Made by a program: the position numbers and the translations under genes. The notes beneath the pieces are model-generated. The model made no database searches. It was not told the DNA's origin and worked only from the letters and a program-made list of their open reading frames with translations. A DNA stretch of 64,000 nucleotides from Diadema setosum (lineage: Eukaryota; Echinodermata; Echinoidea; Diadematoida; Diadematidae): NCBI GenBank assembly GCA_033980235.1, contig CM067067.1:15682401-15746400 (forward strand), in the 5' to 3' direction. Positions 36,774 through 50,299 of the stretch are shown in pieces; position 1 is the stretch's first letter; each line of letters begins with the position of its first letter.

Positions 36774-36984
36774 TACTGTAAAGCAAGAAATGTTAGTGTG
36801 CATGTTAATTTTGCAAATTTCGTGAATGCCAAGATTCGTGAATTTAAAATGCACGCAAAAGTTCCTGTCTACACTATATGCATTAAATGCCAAAGGCAAT
36901 TTACAAAAATTTCATGCTGCAAAAGGGGCTGTCGGTTCCAATTCGTGAAAATTTCATGCCGCTAAAATATCTTGCTTTACGGTA
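36774..36984. mobile_element. 211-bp TIR MITE (TACTGTAAAGCAAG ends)
   Basis: Left TACTGTAAAGCAAGAAATG and right ATCTTGCTTTACGGTA are inverted. A related, inverted copy lies at 41040-41240. Confidence 0.75.
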
Positions 36985-37189
36985 TACACGGTGTATACGG
37001 TAAAGTGATGCCAACCTTTGGACAATGAAACTTGTCTGTTTTCACTGCTGTTACTATCATCGATTCGTGTACTTTGTTATGTAAAACTATCTTATTTGAG
37101 AGACAGGTGTCATTTCATAAGAAAGTGCTCTCACAATGCCCCTTAACCAATCTAGTGTCAGAAAACACATTGTTTTCATAATGAAAAAA

Positions 37190-37502
37190 AAAAAACATGT
37201 GACTTATTGCTTTCAGAAAGCAGGGGGAATAATAACATTTGTCAGTAACAAGTTGATGGAATGTATATTTTTCATGAAAAATGAAATTTTGTGGAATTAT
37301 CCATATATTTTCTTTAAAATGTTGATATCATGTACTGTAGTAGTCCTCTTATCCAGCAATAACAGCACCGAAACTTTGTAAATTAATGCAATATGACTTT
37401 TGAATCAATTGCCCTATTTTCCTCAAACTTTTAGTGATGTGTTCTACTACACATAGCTGCCTTCACTCAATTCACATTTATATTTGGGTTTAGGTTTCCT
37501 TT
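37190..37502 (+). repeat. Right half of the 14791-15438 family
   Basis: Shares GTCAGTAACAAGT, TTTCTTTAAAATGTTGAT-type, CCTCAAACTTTTAGTGATGTG and GTTCTACTA blocks with 15160-15438. Ends near TTTCCTTTA, as in the full copy. Confidence 0.7.
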
Positions 37503-38999
37503 AAAACCATGCACAAATGTGTGAAAGTGACAGTTTCTTCAATGAGTAGGAGCTTAGATGGTTAGATATATATTGCAATATTGCAGGTGTTAAAGGATTA
37601 GTTACCAAATACTTTGATGTGGATCCTTTGAAATTGAACATAAGCCTGGGAAGTCAACACTATTTATTCATTCCTTCAGATATTTGCTGTTTCTTGTAAG
37701 CAAGCCATTTGACCATGCTTTGCAACAGAATGGTAAATCGGTAATTTGCTACCACCCACACCCAATCCCCCGCGCCAAGTTTCCCTTGCGCTAAATAATC
37801 CCTAATGGGATTGTCTCCCTCTAGCCTATTAAAGGGAGGATCTATCAAATGCAAAATTCTTCATGTCCAGAGCGGAAAAACTCAAAAGTACTTAATACTG
37901 CTTGTATTTCTGGTGTTGTTGTTACGTCAAGTTAGTAGAGAACTTCCTGTCTCCAGAATTAATCAGCGGATGCATTAGATGAAGAGAAATACAACCAACA
38001 AATTGCAAATCATTTACAAAATGCCTCCCCCCATCATGTCATAAAATTGTTCTCCCTGCATCACAAGCTCATTGTATGCTGATTAACCTAGTTTTTTTTT
38101 TTTTTTTTTTTTTTTGTACTAACACCTTAAAAGCAGAGCACTGGTCTTTAGCTACATGTAACAGGTACTGTGACCTTGTGCACCTATTTTCAGTGAATTA
38201 CACAAACTAAAAGTTGACCGAGTTTGATGGGGCAAGCAAATGAGACTTGACGGATCTAAAACTGATTGGCCATTGATCTTTTTTGTTTTGCAATATGATG
38301 TAAATGTCTGAGTTTAATGTTGCTCAGGACGTGGCTTCTAATTACCAATTATTAGTAATGCATTGATTGATATCAAATTTAACACCTCGCCTAGGGAAAT
38401 TGGATGTGTCAAATATGACCTTTGTATATTAAACCAAGAGGCCATGCACATTTCATTTTTCTGTTATTGGCATACAGCCAATATGTGTGCCTGTGGATCT
38501 TGATCTATGTCCTACAGCACTGTATATATGACTGATTGTGTTGTCCATGGATAATCCCCAGCATCCTGGTCTCAGTTGTACAAATCTTTAAAAACTGCAG
38601 GCCGGAGTCAACTTTTATCTTTTACCATATATCAAAAAATAAAATAAAAACAGCAACAACCAACAGTTGATACTTGTTTGAAAGATAAAAACCTTGAGAT
38701 TGGCTTAAGACAAACTGGACATATCAGGAATCAAGAAAAGCACTATGTTTGTAGATAGTGTTTGGAGAAAGTTGTACCCTAGGGATACCCTAAAAGGTGC
38801 CTTCAAATTTTAGTGCTTGGCAAAAACGTGGTTGTAGAACTGCTTATTATATGCAGATAAGTTTCAGAGGATATGTTATAGCTGCAGTTCAGTATTTTTT
38901 TTTCTATGTCTTTTGCTAGTATAAAGAGGAAATAATGGCTACAAAAAGGGATTGCTTAGTCATGAAGGGGACTTCCACCCTTTAAGTGACCACTCGCCG
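37503..38999. other. Non-coding stretch
   Basis: AT-rich with a T run at 38092-38115. No gene seen. Confidence 0.45.
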
Positions 39000-39200
39000 C
39001 AGTGGCCATGCGAACACTCCAGCCGTAATCAGCTGGCTTAGGTTGGATGATGTGATGGGTGCCACCGAGCCATTAATCTGATCACCCTCATTTGTCGCAA
39101 CCACTCTGCCAAAGTGGGCAGGGCAAATGATATGTGTAGACACACTCCAGTTTTTCAGCACTAACCACCTCAGCTCCCCCTCTCCCATTTCCATAGACCT
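39000..39200. other. Candidate conserved non-coding element
   Basis: A complex, GC-richer block with CCATTAATCTGATCACC and CATTTGTCGCAACC. A 70-codon minus-strand frame spans it but has no splice context. Confidence 0.25.
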
Positions 39201-40175
39201 TGACTAAAGTATGCATGTACCCAAAGATAGATGGAATATTGCATGGTGTGGATGGAATTCTCAGAGATTTGCTGCAAAATTGTGGCATCGTGTGGTTGGG
39301 ATATTGGGGTGAACAGTGTGGTCTATGTGGTAGTCACTGTCAGAAAATTAGAGATTTTGTTCACAAAAATGTCCGGATTGATACACATTATTCCTCTTGC
39401 ATCTAAAGGTTTTGTATTTGTTATTGTAACTCATTGCCAGAGGATCCTTATTATTTTTTAATATAATGGCTGTAATTTCTATTTTATCTATTTGAAGTCT
39501 ACACTTGTACATGTATGTGGTAATTCCCCAAATCCGCTGTAATCAGCTGTATTAGTCGGCAATATTTTTCTTCAATTGTCTGTTTTGAAAGATTTCTTTC
39601 TATCTATCTGTCCTGCTCCTTTAAACCTCCATGTTTCTACTATCCTCTGCTGTATTTTTTAAAATCATTTTCCCTTGCTATTATGACTACTTTTTCATTC
39701 CTTTGCTCCACCCTCTATCTTTCTCTCTCACACTCTTTCTCACCCTCTCAATCTTTCCTCTTTCCCTTTTTCTCACCCCAGAGCAATTAAAGAAACAGGG
39801 ACAATTTTTGTACTTTCCATCAATAATTGATGAGCATCGGCCCTGATGTTTTCCCCTATACCGTTCTCATTATTAATTCATTAAGTTGAGGTGTACAATG
39901 TGTACCAGGGTGGTGTTGCTAGCTGTGAAGATGTTTGGAACTCTGCACGTTTCCACATGAATATCGTTTCCTCCAGGGAGGGTTTTTACAACAAAACAAA
40001 AAAAACCCCAAAAAACAAATGTCACACGTTTGAAGTTGCTCAACATTTGTTTGTGAAGGATTTCCATTTTACATGCATTGAACTGCATGAGATTGTAAAC
40101 CCTGGTCTTGATCTGTCTAGGTGTAAATGCATGTAGGCTTTTTAATCACATATGAGAGAATGTACTTTATGTAAG
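39201..40175. other. Non-coding stretch
   Basis: AT- and CT-rich; nothing supported. Confidence 0.4.
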
Positions 40176-40184
40176 TTTGTGTTT

Positions 40185-40254
<70 letters not shown>
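40176..40254. repeat. (GT)n microsatellite
   Basis: Almost pure GT run of about 70 bp. Confidence 0.97.
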
Positions 40255-40257
<3 letters not shown>

Positions 40258-41039
40258 GCTGTTACATCATGTACTATGGGTCATTGAAGTTTGATATCAC
40301 TGCATTGTCAACTTCACTTGAGATTGTACTTCAAAGGAGGTATCATATAGGATTCAGCACTCAAAGGCAGGCATTAATTTTGATCTGTCAGTAGCAGATG
40401 TTGTGGATCAAATTACTTCAGTTTCCAAATATATGATTAAAAGAAATTTGGCATGCATGTTTAGCTCAATATAATGCTGTGCAAGATACATTTAACAATT
40501 TTAGTTGTATGTTTGCATACATGTATATATTGAACCCCAGGATGCATATTCATTGAATATTAACTTTGAAGGACATTCCAAAGTTTGACACTTTATTCCC
40601 CATCCTCCCACTGTAAAGGGAACTCTCGAGGACTATACCTCCTCAGATGATGCCACAGGCTTTTTGGATGAAGTGACCCTGGCTGAAACACAGTGCTGTG
40701 ATGGAAAGTCAGAACACAAGCAAAAAAAAAAAAAAAAAGATATATAAAATGTGCTCATCCAGTACCACTACAGGTAGAAGCAGTGGAAAATTGTATTAGG
40801 TTTGCCAATTTGAAGTAAAAATGTGAAAGTAAAAGAGTGCAAAGGAAGCGACCAGCAAAAAGTGGGATGGGTGTCACGAAATACTGGGACATTTCTTTGA
40901 ATTTGCTTTTCTTTCTCAGAATGTTTTTAGTGTCTTCGATTCGCCTAGAGGTACGAAAGAGCCAATTCATCATGCAAAGTGAGAAGACACTTCCGTCTTC
41001 TTCTTCTTCTTCTTCTTTTTTTTAATCTGAAATGAGATA
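40255..41039. other. Non-coding stretch
   Basis: AT-rich; a CTT run at 40998-41016 ends it. Confidence 0.4.
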
Positions 41040-41240
41040 TGTTTACATATGTGGCATGAAATTTTTGTGAATCGGAGCCAAGGGCCCTTTACACTGCATG
41101 AAATTTTCACAAATGGCCACTGGCATTCAATGCATATAGTGGAGGCAAAAAATTTCCTGTGCATTTTGATTTTGCCAATCTTTGCTTGCGCAAAATTAGC
41201 GAAATTGAAATGCTTGCTAAAATTTCTTGTTTTACAGTAA
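41040..41240 (-). repeat. Inverted relative of the 36774-36984 MITE
   Basis: Reads in reverse as ACTGTAAAACAAGAAATTTTAGC, with ATTCACAAAAATTTCATGCC near the far end. The other terminus is decayed. Confidence 0.65.
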
Positions 41241-42560
41241 CTCCAACACCACTATACCAAAGCAATCAGTGAAAATACAGAAAGCATAAACTGTGCGAGT
41301 GTGATGTGTAAGGCTGATCTCTGTTTACAACACTTCCAACTTGTGGTATGGGTGTGCATTTAAAGTGGAGAGACATCTTGATCAACTTGTGATTTCGAAG
41401 ACACTCATGCTGCATTTTACTTTGGCAGACTGGTGAGGCGGGTGTTGGGGGCTGAAGGGGGGGGGGGAAGGGTGGGTGGGGTTGGAAAATGAAGACGGCA
41501 CACAAAGAATAAATGCATATCGGCTCCTCCCTGTTGTTTCAACACTGTGCACTCAATGCTGCTGCTGTATTTGTCACCTACTTAAGAGTAATGTGCACTC
41601 TCATCCGCACTATACTGTCATTTTGAATAAATTTACTCAGCAGCAGTTCTCCCATGGATGTAAGGTTTCGACACACATTTACGAAGCCCCACGAAGTAAG
41701 CTCTGACTGTCCGATGCAGTTATCTCGACATGTTTACTGGGCATTGAACTTGCATCGTTGCATGTGCATATGTTTTGTTTTTTTGTTCCTGTGTAGCCAT
41801 ATCTCTTTCCTCAAGAGAGAGAGGAAAAAAAAAACACCTTTTGTTTGTCGCATGGTTGTTGACAAGCTGCAACCCAGAAATGTAATTTAGGCCGAATACC
41901 ATTAAACACATAATGGGATATATAATGGGGATATTAGAGGTGGTGTGCCCCCTTCTATGGTTAAAAGCTTTTAATAGTGTTTCTAAGTAGTAAATTGTTC
42001 AGGCTGGTGCATAAAATATAATATTTTGCCATATTCTGATTTTTAAAAAAAAATATATTTCCTCAAAATGTGGCTTTTTTGAGAGCTGGAAACCTATATT
42101 TGTTTGTTTTGTGTGTGTGTGTGGGTTTTCCTCTCTTTTTTTTTTGGGGGGGGGTTAAGGTTTAAGTAAAAGCTTGAGCATGAGACAGAACCATGAGGTA
42201 TGAGTCTCATGCCTAATGCATGAAACTAAGTAGGTTTGAGAAAAAAAGAAAAACATTCACACACACACATACACACACATAGTGTAGAGGAATCCCCCGA
42301 ATGATTGATGCCCTTCTGCTTTTGAGATGGATTGATGGCACTTTATCAGTGTGTTGGTGCCAATTGGGAAATGCCATTTTAATGGGGGTGGGGTGCTGAT
42401 TGGGAAGGGAGAGAGTGTGGGATGTTGAAAGTACACTGTAGGTGAGCATTTGATTTGGCATTCAGTTATCTGTGGTTTACCATCATACCCCAGGTTACAG
42501 CATCTTGGATCCATACGATGTACAATTATGCATTGCTGTGGAATACAGCTGCCAGATTGT
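41241..42560. other. Non-coding stretch
   Basis: G runs at 41457-41468 and 42146-42154; no gene supported. Confidence 0.45.
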
Positions 42561-42662
42561 TTAACCCGTTGAGGACGAGTCCTGAGTATACTCGGGCAGG
42601 GGTCTATGGGAAATGCATGTTTGTAAATGTAGCAAAATCAGCCCGTCCTCAACCACCCTTAA
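42561..42662 (+). mobile_element. TTAA-MITE copy 6
   Basis: TTAA flanks; left end CCCGTTGAGGACGAGTCC intact, right end GCCCGTCCTCAACCACCC slightly decayed; 9-bp internal addition. Confidence 0.85.
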
Positions 42663-43559
42663 TGTAGTCATATTAAACAAAAGTAATTATGGTAGTTTTA
42701 TAATTTTTTTTCTAAAAAATTGTTATTATAGTTGTGGACGATAATTTGAATAGAAATCATTTTGATCCACAGACTTGGCCAATGGTTGTTTATTTTCATT
42801 AGTGGACGGATTATGCATCTGTACAGAGGAACAAAATAGTGTTGCTGCTGCTGAGTTTCACATGCATGTACTGCCTATACCACTACTGTAGTGAATGGGC
42901 AGTAGTATTTTACTGTTTAGTACTATAATCAGAAAGAAAAAAAAATTGATTAAATTCCGGGATTTATTTGAGGTACCCGGGTGTACTGTCTGTGTACTTG
43001 TATTAGCATTCATTGTTGTGTCAGGATTACAACAAAATCTTCTTGCATAAGCCACTTAAAATTACTTTCACCCATGTTTGGTAAAATACAGAGCTCAAAG
43101 AAAACGAAATCTAACAAATTGGCAAGTTTTTAGTTGGTACCCCAGGGTACCAAATACTGCATCATTTGTGTCACTCGTGGCAATGGAGGAGGGGTTTTTC
43201 TTGGGGATGGGGTGGGGTAATCATGAAGAGATAGATCATTTGATGGCAGTCACTAAAGTGCTTGGTGTCTGATCAAAATGGGCTGGCACAGACAAGGGAG
43301 AGTACAGTTTTACCATCCCAGGTGGGTAAAAATGGAATTCAAGCATGAATGTTTTGTGCCACCTTAAAATGCGAGCAGAAAAGAAAAAATAGCAGGCATT
43401 ATTGGCAAGCTTTCAGGGGGTATTTACCTCATACATTTTTGTGATTGTCAGTTTCAGGCAAAAGGGATCAGGTAGGTTCCTCAGTTTTTAGATTTTGAAA
43501 GATGTGAATGTACCCATAGTATGTAAGTATCATTCTCCACAGATTGAAATATCATCAGC
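42663..43559. other. Non-coding stretch
   Basis: Contains a perfect palindrome GGTACC-CCAG-GGTACC at 43136-43151, similar to 17584-17599. No gene seen. Confidence 0.4.
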
Positions 43560-43561
43560 TA

Positions 43562-43892
43562 AAGGCCACCGCACACTACACGATCAGACTGGTCTTAAAG
43601 TCTTAAGCCAAGCTGGGTCTTAAGACCAGTCGTACGACCGGACACCGCACACTATACGACCCGACTGTAAAGCGCGCGCAGTGCGCACATGCGTGCGCTT
43701 GCATTTTACTGCATTGTGAATGGCTGAAAGCCCACGACCAGTCGGTAGAAATTCAACATGTCAAATCTCTACGACTGGCGCTAAGACCCAGTCGTACGAC
43801 TAGAAAATGGCAAGACTGTGACGTCACACTTCTAGTCTTAAGGTCTTAAGACCGGTGAATCGGGGCGAAATCGTGTAGTGTGCGGCGGGCTT
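43562..43892. mobile_element. 331-bp TIR MITE
   Basis: Ends AAGGCCACCGCACACTACAC and GTGTAGTGTGCGGCGGGCTT are inverted, flanked by TA (43560-43561 and 43893-43894). The interior carries repeated GTCTTAAGACCAGTCGTACG palindromic words and a GCGCGCGC stretch. Confidence 0.88.
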
Positions 43893-44579
43893 TAGAACCA
43901 GAAGGACGCTATTGCATTCTCAGATCTGAGTGTAGTTAAAAAAAAAACAGTTTTCATGAAATCAAATGTTTTTTTAATCAAAACTGGGTAGATTTATAAC
44001 CATTGTTCCAAATATATATAGGATAAAATAGAACCCTTGTGGTTTCAATCTTCAACATTTTACAGACAATTAAAATAATTAAAAATTTACACCAAAAAGA
44101 TTGAGTGCTACAACATGATACCAATAACTCGATACAACCCCCCCCCCCCCCCCCCCATTATGATAAAGCCCTTCTGGTTCTCAGCCGACGATATGCTCCG
44201 AAAAGCCGACATTGCACATTTTCACAGTTTCATGAAAGCATACAGATATTGCTCATTGAAATGCTTTTCTGAAAATGAGATTTTTGTGTCCAGCCAATCC
44301 TGGTATGAAAGAGGATGTTTTCAGGTGCTTGGTTAAATGCACTGCTGTTTCCAACATGATTTCTTTGTGTGTAATTTGTTTGGAGAAGCAAGTAGGTTTT
44401 CTTCTTCTGATAATGATTAAAATCTAATAAATAACGTGCCTGAAAGATGTTTATGCTCTTTCAATGTCATGGCCTCATGGTAAAAGATGCATGTTAATGA
44501 AAGCATGTGAAGGCTTGATTAGTGCATTATCGTATTGAGGAGCAATTTATATTTGGCTCATTAGGAGAATCGGTATGAT

Positions 44580-44751
44580 GCCTTTCACACTACAGCATCA
44601 CGTGAGAATTCCCAGGGACACTCTCAGAAGTTTACCAGGGATGGTTTGAGGGTGGGATTTGTGCAGAGTTACTCGGCATTTTACCCAGGATTTTGCCCGC
44701 CATACCTTTCATACTGCTGTGTCACTAGGGAGTTCCCGGGAAGTCTCAGAG
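44580..44751 (+). repeat. Direct repeat pair within a probable degraded element
   Basis: CCTTTCACACTACAGCATCAC...AATTCCCAGGGA at 44580-44626 recurs as CCTTTCATACTGCTGTGTCAC...AGTTCCCGGGAA at 44706-44751. Confidence 0.6.
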
Positions 44752-45359
44752 AGAAAGTTGCTCAATGTGAAAGCTAAGGGGTGTTAGTAGCATGTTTCCT
44801 ACTTCACTGAATTGTGAGTTTTTGATGCGTCATGTAAATGTAACGTGATATCAGAGGTGCAACAGCTTTCAGTGAAACTCAAGGGATGTATATACAATAT
44901 TGTACTTTATGTTTTGTCCTCCATTTTGTTGTACTCATGAAAGCAATTCTTTCATTAACTGTCAGGCCAAAAATGTGGATTTTTTTTTCCTTTCTTGGGG
45001 GGGGGGGGGGGAGGTGAGTGAGTGTTGCAGAAATTGAAGGATTTTAAGAAAAAAAGGAAACATGCACAAGCAAATTAGAAACAAAAATGTTTTATTTACG
45101 TAAAATGCACCATGATCGTACAATAAATCTTTGTCATCATGGTGGCAAACATTGGCGTGATTTACAGAGTCTCTGAATCTTGAAGACTGAAGGAGCAATA
45201 CTACAAATTACGAGCGGTGTTCAGGATAAAAAATTATGGTACCCATTCTCCTTAGAGACTTGCCCGAGGAGAAACTTGAGCACATTGATGAGTTATAAAT
45301 CATTGATAATCCCAGGTTCTTTGTTTGTGTGCGTGTGTGCAATATGTGTATGTGTCATG
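44752..45359. other. Non-coding stretch
   Basis: G run at 44998-45011; nothing else recognised. Confidence 0.4.
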
Positions 45360-45730
45360 TGCCCACTTTTCGTTGCTGCATCTTGACGGCTGGATAACTA
45401 TGTTTGCCTGGAGAGGTGCGAGGAGGATGTACACACAGTGTGTTTGCTCCATTTGTCTTGTCTGCAACCAAATGCGTTTTTTGTATCTTTTGACGATCGA
45501 TACCCCGAGGGGAAAGCGGATCTCTGCCAATACTCTGGTTTGCGCCTCGTGGGAGACATTGATCCCATGCCCATTCCCCTTTTATTTTTCCCTTTTTTTT
45601 TTGATGGGTTTGCTGAGCCGTTTGAGATTACACTTTAGGGAAATCACCCATATCCTGTTATTGGCAGGTCATTGTCCCAGACATGAGAGCAGGTGTCCAC
45701 ATTTGATTCTTTAAAGCCGCTGAGAAGGGT
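45360..45730. other. Candidate conserved non-coding element
   Basis: Complex sequence with ATCGATACCCCGAGGGG, CGCCTCGTGGGAG and a 3' block AAATCACCCATATCCTGTT. Overlapping frames on + are not splice-bounded. Confidence 0.3.
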
Positions 45731-46084
45731 TGACACCCTCGCATCTTCCCAATTGCTTTGTCTGCCATATGACAAATGTAAAATTTCAGTGCGAACAATC
45801 CATGTTTTGTATCAGCCATACATTGTATACATGCATTTTAATAGTAAGTCTATTTTGTTTATCTATTTAATTATTTTTTTCATTTGCAAATTTGGACTTT
45901 ACAACAGTTTTGCAAGTGGTTGAATTCATGATCGTGGAGCACTTTGTGACAATAATGAATGGAGAAATGTCTATGTGCACATCGTATTCATGTCGAGATC
46001 AGAGTTAATAATTTTGTGTGTTGTCAACTTTACAAATAGCACCTGACTTGCGAAATGCAAAATATATGGCATATGCAGTACTTA

Positions 46085-46454
46085 AAGGGATGGTACAGTA
46101 TTGGTGGAGATGAGAATTGGGCTTTTAACTTTTCGCGAGATACCAAGAAAACACTTATGAAATAGTACAGAGCACACCATTTTAAGAGGAATTCAAAGTT
46201 TATTTGATGAAAATCGGGTTTGGAATAACTGAAACATTCAAAAACAAAGTAAAACAAAGGTGGGTCCCACACTTTATTAGAATCACTCTGTTTTGGATAT
46301 GTTAGCCATTTCAAAACTAATTTTCATGAAATAAACGTTGAATTCCTCATGGAATTACATGCTCTTTCATATTTCATTAGAGGTTTCTCATTATCTCACC
46401 AAAAAAATGTTAGAAGCCTGAAATTAGGTCTCAACCAAAACTATACGATCCCTT
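46085..46454. repeat. Foldback MITE, copy B
   Basis: Same family and orientation as 187-570, with TA flanks at 46083-46084 and 46455-46456. Ends AAGGGATGGTACAGT and ACTATACGATCCCTT. Confidence 0.85.
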
Positions 46455-46456
46455 TA

Positions 46457-48379
46457 AGGATGAGGATTGACTGCTGTTTCTCTATTGGTTTCCATATATT
46501 TCTCTCTTGTGTCTGTATACAAGTATCCGACAGTCACTGTAGGGTGAAATATTTCCTTATGATGAGATGAATGTTGGATCAATACTACAAGGGCACAATG
46601 TGAATATTTTGATGTTTGTACCAATTGTGAGTCTACATCTGTATTAGATCTCTATTGCTGTAATGCAAGTACTTTTTAAAGGCAGTTTCCATGTTTTTTT
46701 CATAGGGTCTCATGTTCTTCTTTTTCTCTTTTTTTTTTTTAGCCGGAGGATTACCAACAATTCAATATAACACATTAGATTTGCCTGACTTGGAAAATGA
46801 AGACAAAGAATGTGAATATTGTGGTAGCAGTCCCACACATTGTTTTTGGTGTCTGTTTGTTTGAACTCTTGCGGCTGCTAAGTCATCAACGAAATTAACA
46901 CTTTACATGGTCTTGCCTGCATGGCACACCTGTATGAATTCATATTTACACATAATTTGCACAGCCTAAATTCTGAGACAGGACAAATGAGTGGAATAGG
47001 CCTGAACATTTTTTCACTACCGGTATATCATGCCTCTGTTTTTCAATGCAAAAGTGCTAAGAGATGAGAAAGCTAGCTTGTACAAGCAGGGCAGCTAAGC
47101 TCTCTATCCGGCAGTGCTTCTATCTGGCAGTGCTTCTATCCTGGCATGATTACTGTGCTATATAGCTAATAAGATTGAAAGCAACCAGCATTGAACAAAT
47201 GTGTATCATTAAAAGGCATAAACAGATTAATTTTGTGCACAGAACTTACCCGTACCAGTAAATACCTGATGAATTTCACGAACACAAACAATTTTTTCTT
47301 GTGTTTGTTGTGCAGAGAAATCATAGTCATGCTGTAAAAAGTTTATCGGCATGTGTTTGAGATGCCAAAGAAAGAAGAGAAGATGAGCAAAAGTCTTCCT
47401 AATTCTTGAGACAATGAAAGTATTTCATCCAAAATATATCCCCATGAATTAAGTGGAGAAAATAGTGTTCAAAATTTTGTTACACTAAATTTCGTTGCAC
47501 TTCTGTAAAAGTGGTGTTCCTGCTAAATGGGTTCCCGATTGTGGGATCAGAACCATAGCATCCATGTCAGACACCAAACCATGTAGTGGGAATGGGTCTA
47601 ACATAGCATTATCTTGTCCAGACACTCTTTTTTTGTGTCGTATGCTGCCAAGTCAGATAAAGATGCTTGTGATCGATTGTCGTAATATTCACCAGTCTCT
47701 ATATTTTCAATGAGACATCAGAATACAATGCCCTCCCTAGAACCACGCAGCGCTCATTGGAATAACATGTGCAATAGATATTGGTATAATGTTTCCAGTG
47801 CATGAAATATATTCTGGCAGTCCCCCTCAAGGAATTCTAACATCAGTACATTACCCACATGCCGATTGGTATGCCCATGTCATCCTCATTGACATACGGA
47901 GATGTATTTGCTCCTTTTTTGCTCACTCCATAAAAGTAACACATGCAACTAAACCAGTGCATGGGCATGGATTATCTGCAGTATGTGAGCCTTTTTCAGT
48001 TGGCCAAAAAGAGCCTATGGCTTGTTTGTCCATGCACTTGGAGATATCGTGAAGTGTTTTGGGGGTTGGTTTTGTGTGTGTTTGTGTGTGTAAGTGTGAA
48101 AACGAAATTGAATCACATTCCCACCCCTCCCCCCCACTATACATGCAACATGTATTTCTGAAATTAGGTTTGGCCAGTACAATGGTCTAGATGTGCTTCC
48201 AATCAAGGTTTGTATGATTCTTGGTATATGCTTGTGTATTCTGGATGATTTTTGACCTCTTCCACACTTTTGAGGATGCTTAGCTTGGCTCTACCTTTGT
48301 CTGCTTCTTCTCACAAAAACTGAACACTCTTTAGGGATATGTATCTGATACTCATATTTCAGTACTCTTATTTTTTTTT
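46457..48379. other. Non-coding stretch
   Basis: AT-rich, with a GGCAGTGCTTCTATC direct pair near 47110-47140. No gene supported. Confidence 0.45.
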
Positions 48380-48472
48380 TTAACCCATTGAGGACGAGTC
48401 CCGAGTATACTCGGGCAAGTGTCTATGGGAAATGCCTGTTGTAGCAAAATTAGCCTGACCTCAACAGGTTAA
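48380..48472 (+). mobile_element. TTAA-MITE copy 7
   Basis: TTAA flanks; interior ACGAGTCCCGAGTATACTCG intact. Its right TTAA coincides with the left boundary of the next element. Confidence 0.88.
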
Positions 48473-48967
48473 TGCGCCACAGTGTTAAAATCCTTTGTGT
48501 GCCCCATTATTCTGAGAGTGCAATGCATGAGCACTTTGGGAAAAAATTCTGTTTTTTAAAGACAGGTAACTTTTTATAGAGCATTTATGTAATAAATGCA
48601 GCAGAGCATAATTGTAGGGATTTTTCCTTTGATGTAAATTTCTCGATAAAGCTATGGCAATTTTTCATGCAAATGGCCAGTATGCAAAGCCTAAAAAACA
48701 GACAGCAAAATTGTATTCTTAGTTGTGATTACAAACGTAAGTCTGGGAGGCATTATTTTTTGAAGATACAACCTCAAAAGAAATGAGAGTTTTATCGATT
48801 AATCCCTGTGGAATACTGCTATTCAGTTACCATGCGCAGCAAGCTCCATCTACTGTGACATACTGTGATCTATCAATTAGTCTGTGTGCAGATGTGCATT
48901 TGAGCAAAATATGTGATGTTGGCAAGCTGTCGACTGAGCCGGGCACATGAACGTGGCATGCATAGAG
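48473..48967. mobile_element. TTAA-flanked TIR element, copy B (diverged)
   Basis: Aligns with 15442-15953, best in the right part (TTGAGCAAAATATG, AAGCTGTCGACTGAG). The left terminus is eroded. Confidence 0.7.
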
Positions 48968-48973
48968 TTATAA

Positions 48974-50299
48974 TGCATGCACATGTACAGGGAATCGCTT
49001 TAATTGTTCGATCGACAGACCACAGCGTTTCTGATGCAGCTGCTGCAGTTTGTGGTTTATTAGCAGGAGATTCATTTCAGTGTGTGAACATTCCGCAACT
49101 CTGCACAAGATGAAAAACACATATCTGAAACATTTCAAAGGACAAATGGTTTGGTTTCTTCTTAATCTTTTTTTTTTTTTTGAGCAGTCTGAAAGTGAAC
49201 TGTGAATTTAAGAAACAGGACTTACCTCCCATCCTGTTACATAATGCATCAAGGGGAAAATGGTTCCGTTGTGATGGCATCTTCTTGTAGCCTTCCTCCC
49301 CTAAAGGTGTTCATGGAAGTGAAATTACAGTGGAATGAATTTAACTTCAAATGTAAACAGTAACAGCAAAAAAAAAAAGGAATAAAAAAGATCAAGTGAA
49401 AGAGCAGCCCACTGTGTTTACCTGATACTTTTTTGTACTATTCTGTGCACCATATTTTGTTAATATTTAATTGTCTTGCATCCAAACATGATGAAAAAAT
49501 AGAAAAGATGCATCCCATTGTATTTCTGTAATGCTTTTTTGTAGCAGCCCACAAGCTATGTTTTGTGAGTAAATTGCCTGTTTTGCATCCAAGCATGAGC
49601 AAATGAAAAGTAAGTAGAAGTACTGCGTATGCTGATGTGTTTTTATAATTCTCTTTCTTTATCATCCAAGAACCATATTTTGTGACTATTTGACTGTTTT
49701 GTATCTTAAACAATATGACTCATGTCCAAGCTTGTCTCCTTGCAGAACTCAAATTCCTCTGTCCTCTATTATCCCACCTTCCCCGCCCCCACCAATTCCA
49801 TTAGTTGAAGTTGCGGTGGGCATCCTGCAAAGTCTTCTTCAATGTTCAGGGTTACCGTAGCAACAAAGAAGCGAACCTTCTCATGTCATGCATGTATACT
49901 AAATTATTTTTCTGAGTACTTCACACATTTGCTGGACAATGATACTCACTCAGTATTCTGCAGGTGTAATATGCTTTTCAGGTTGGTATGGAGAACCTGT
50001 GCAAGACTGCATTTATAATCTATATTATATAGGCTCAGGAAAAACATTAGCCTCAATGCCCCCAAGTTAGAAGTTTACAACAGAAATGCTGACGAGACAC
50101 TCAGTTTCTTGATACATCATGCTGGAAAATTTTTAAAAGAGCTTATTACATGATGTTTTATGAAGATGTGATTTTGCAAAGATTTTAAAGTACCTTGATA
50201 TTAGACAATCTGTCCTTGTGTAACCTTACCTCTCAGTCAATCAGATACAAAGATTTCAGTAGCTTGTAACAGTTTGTCAGAAAACTATCCGACCAAAAC
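48974..50299. other. Non-coding stretch
   Basis: AT-rich. Two weak direct repeats occur around 49440-49720 (TGTTTTGCATCCAAGCATGA-like). No gene. Confidence 0.4.
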
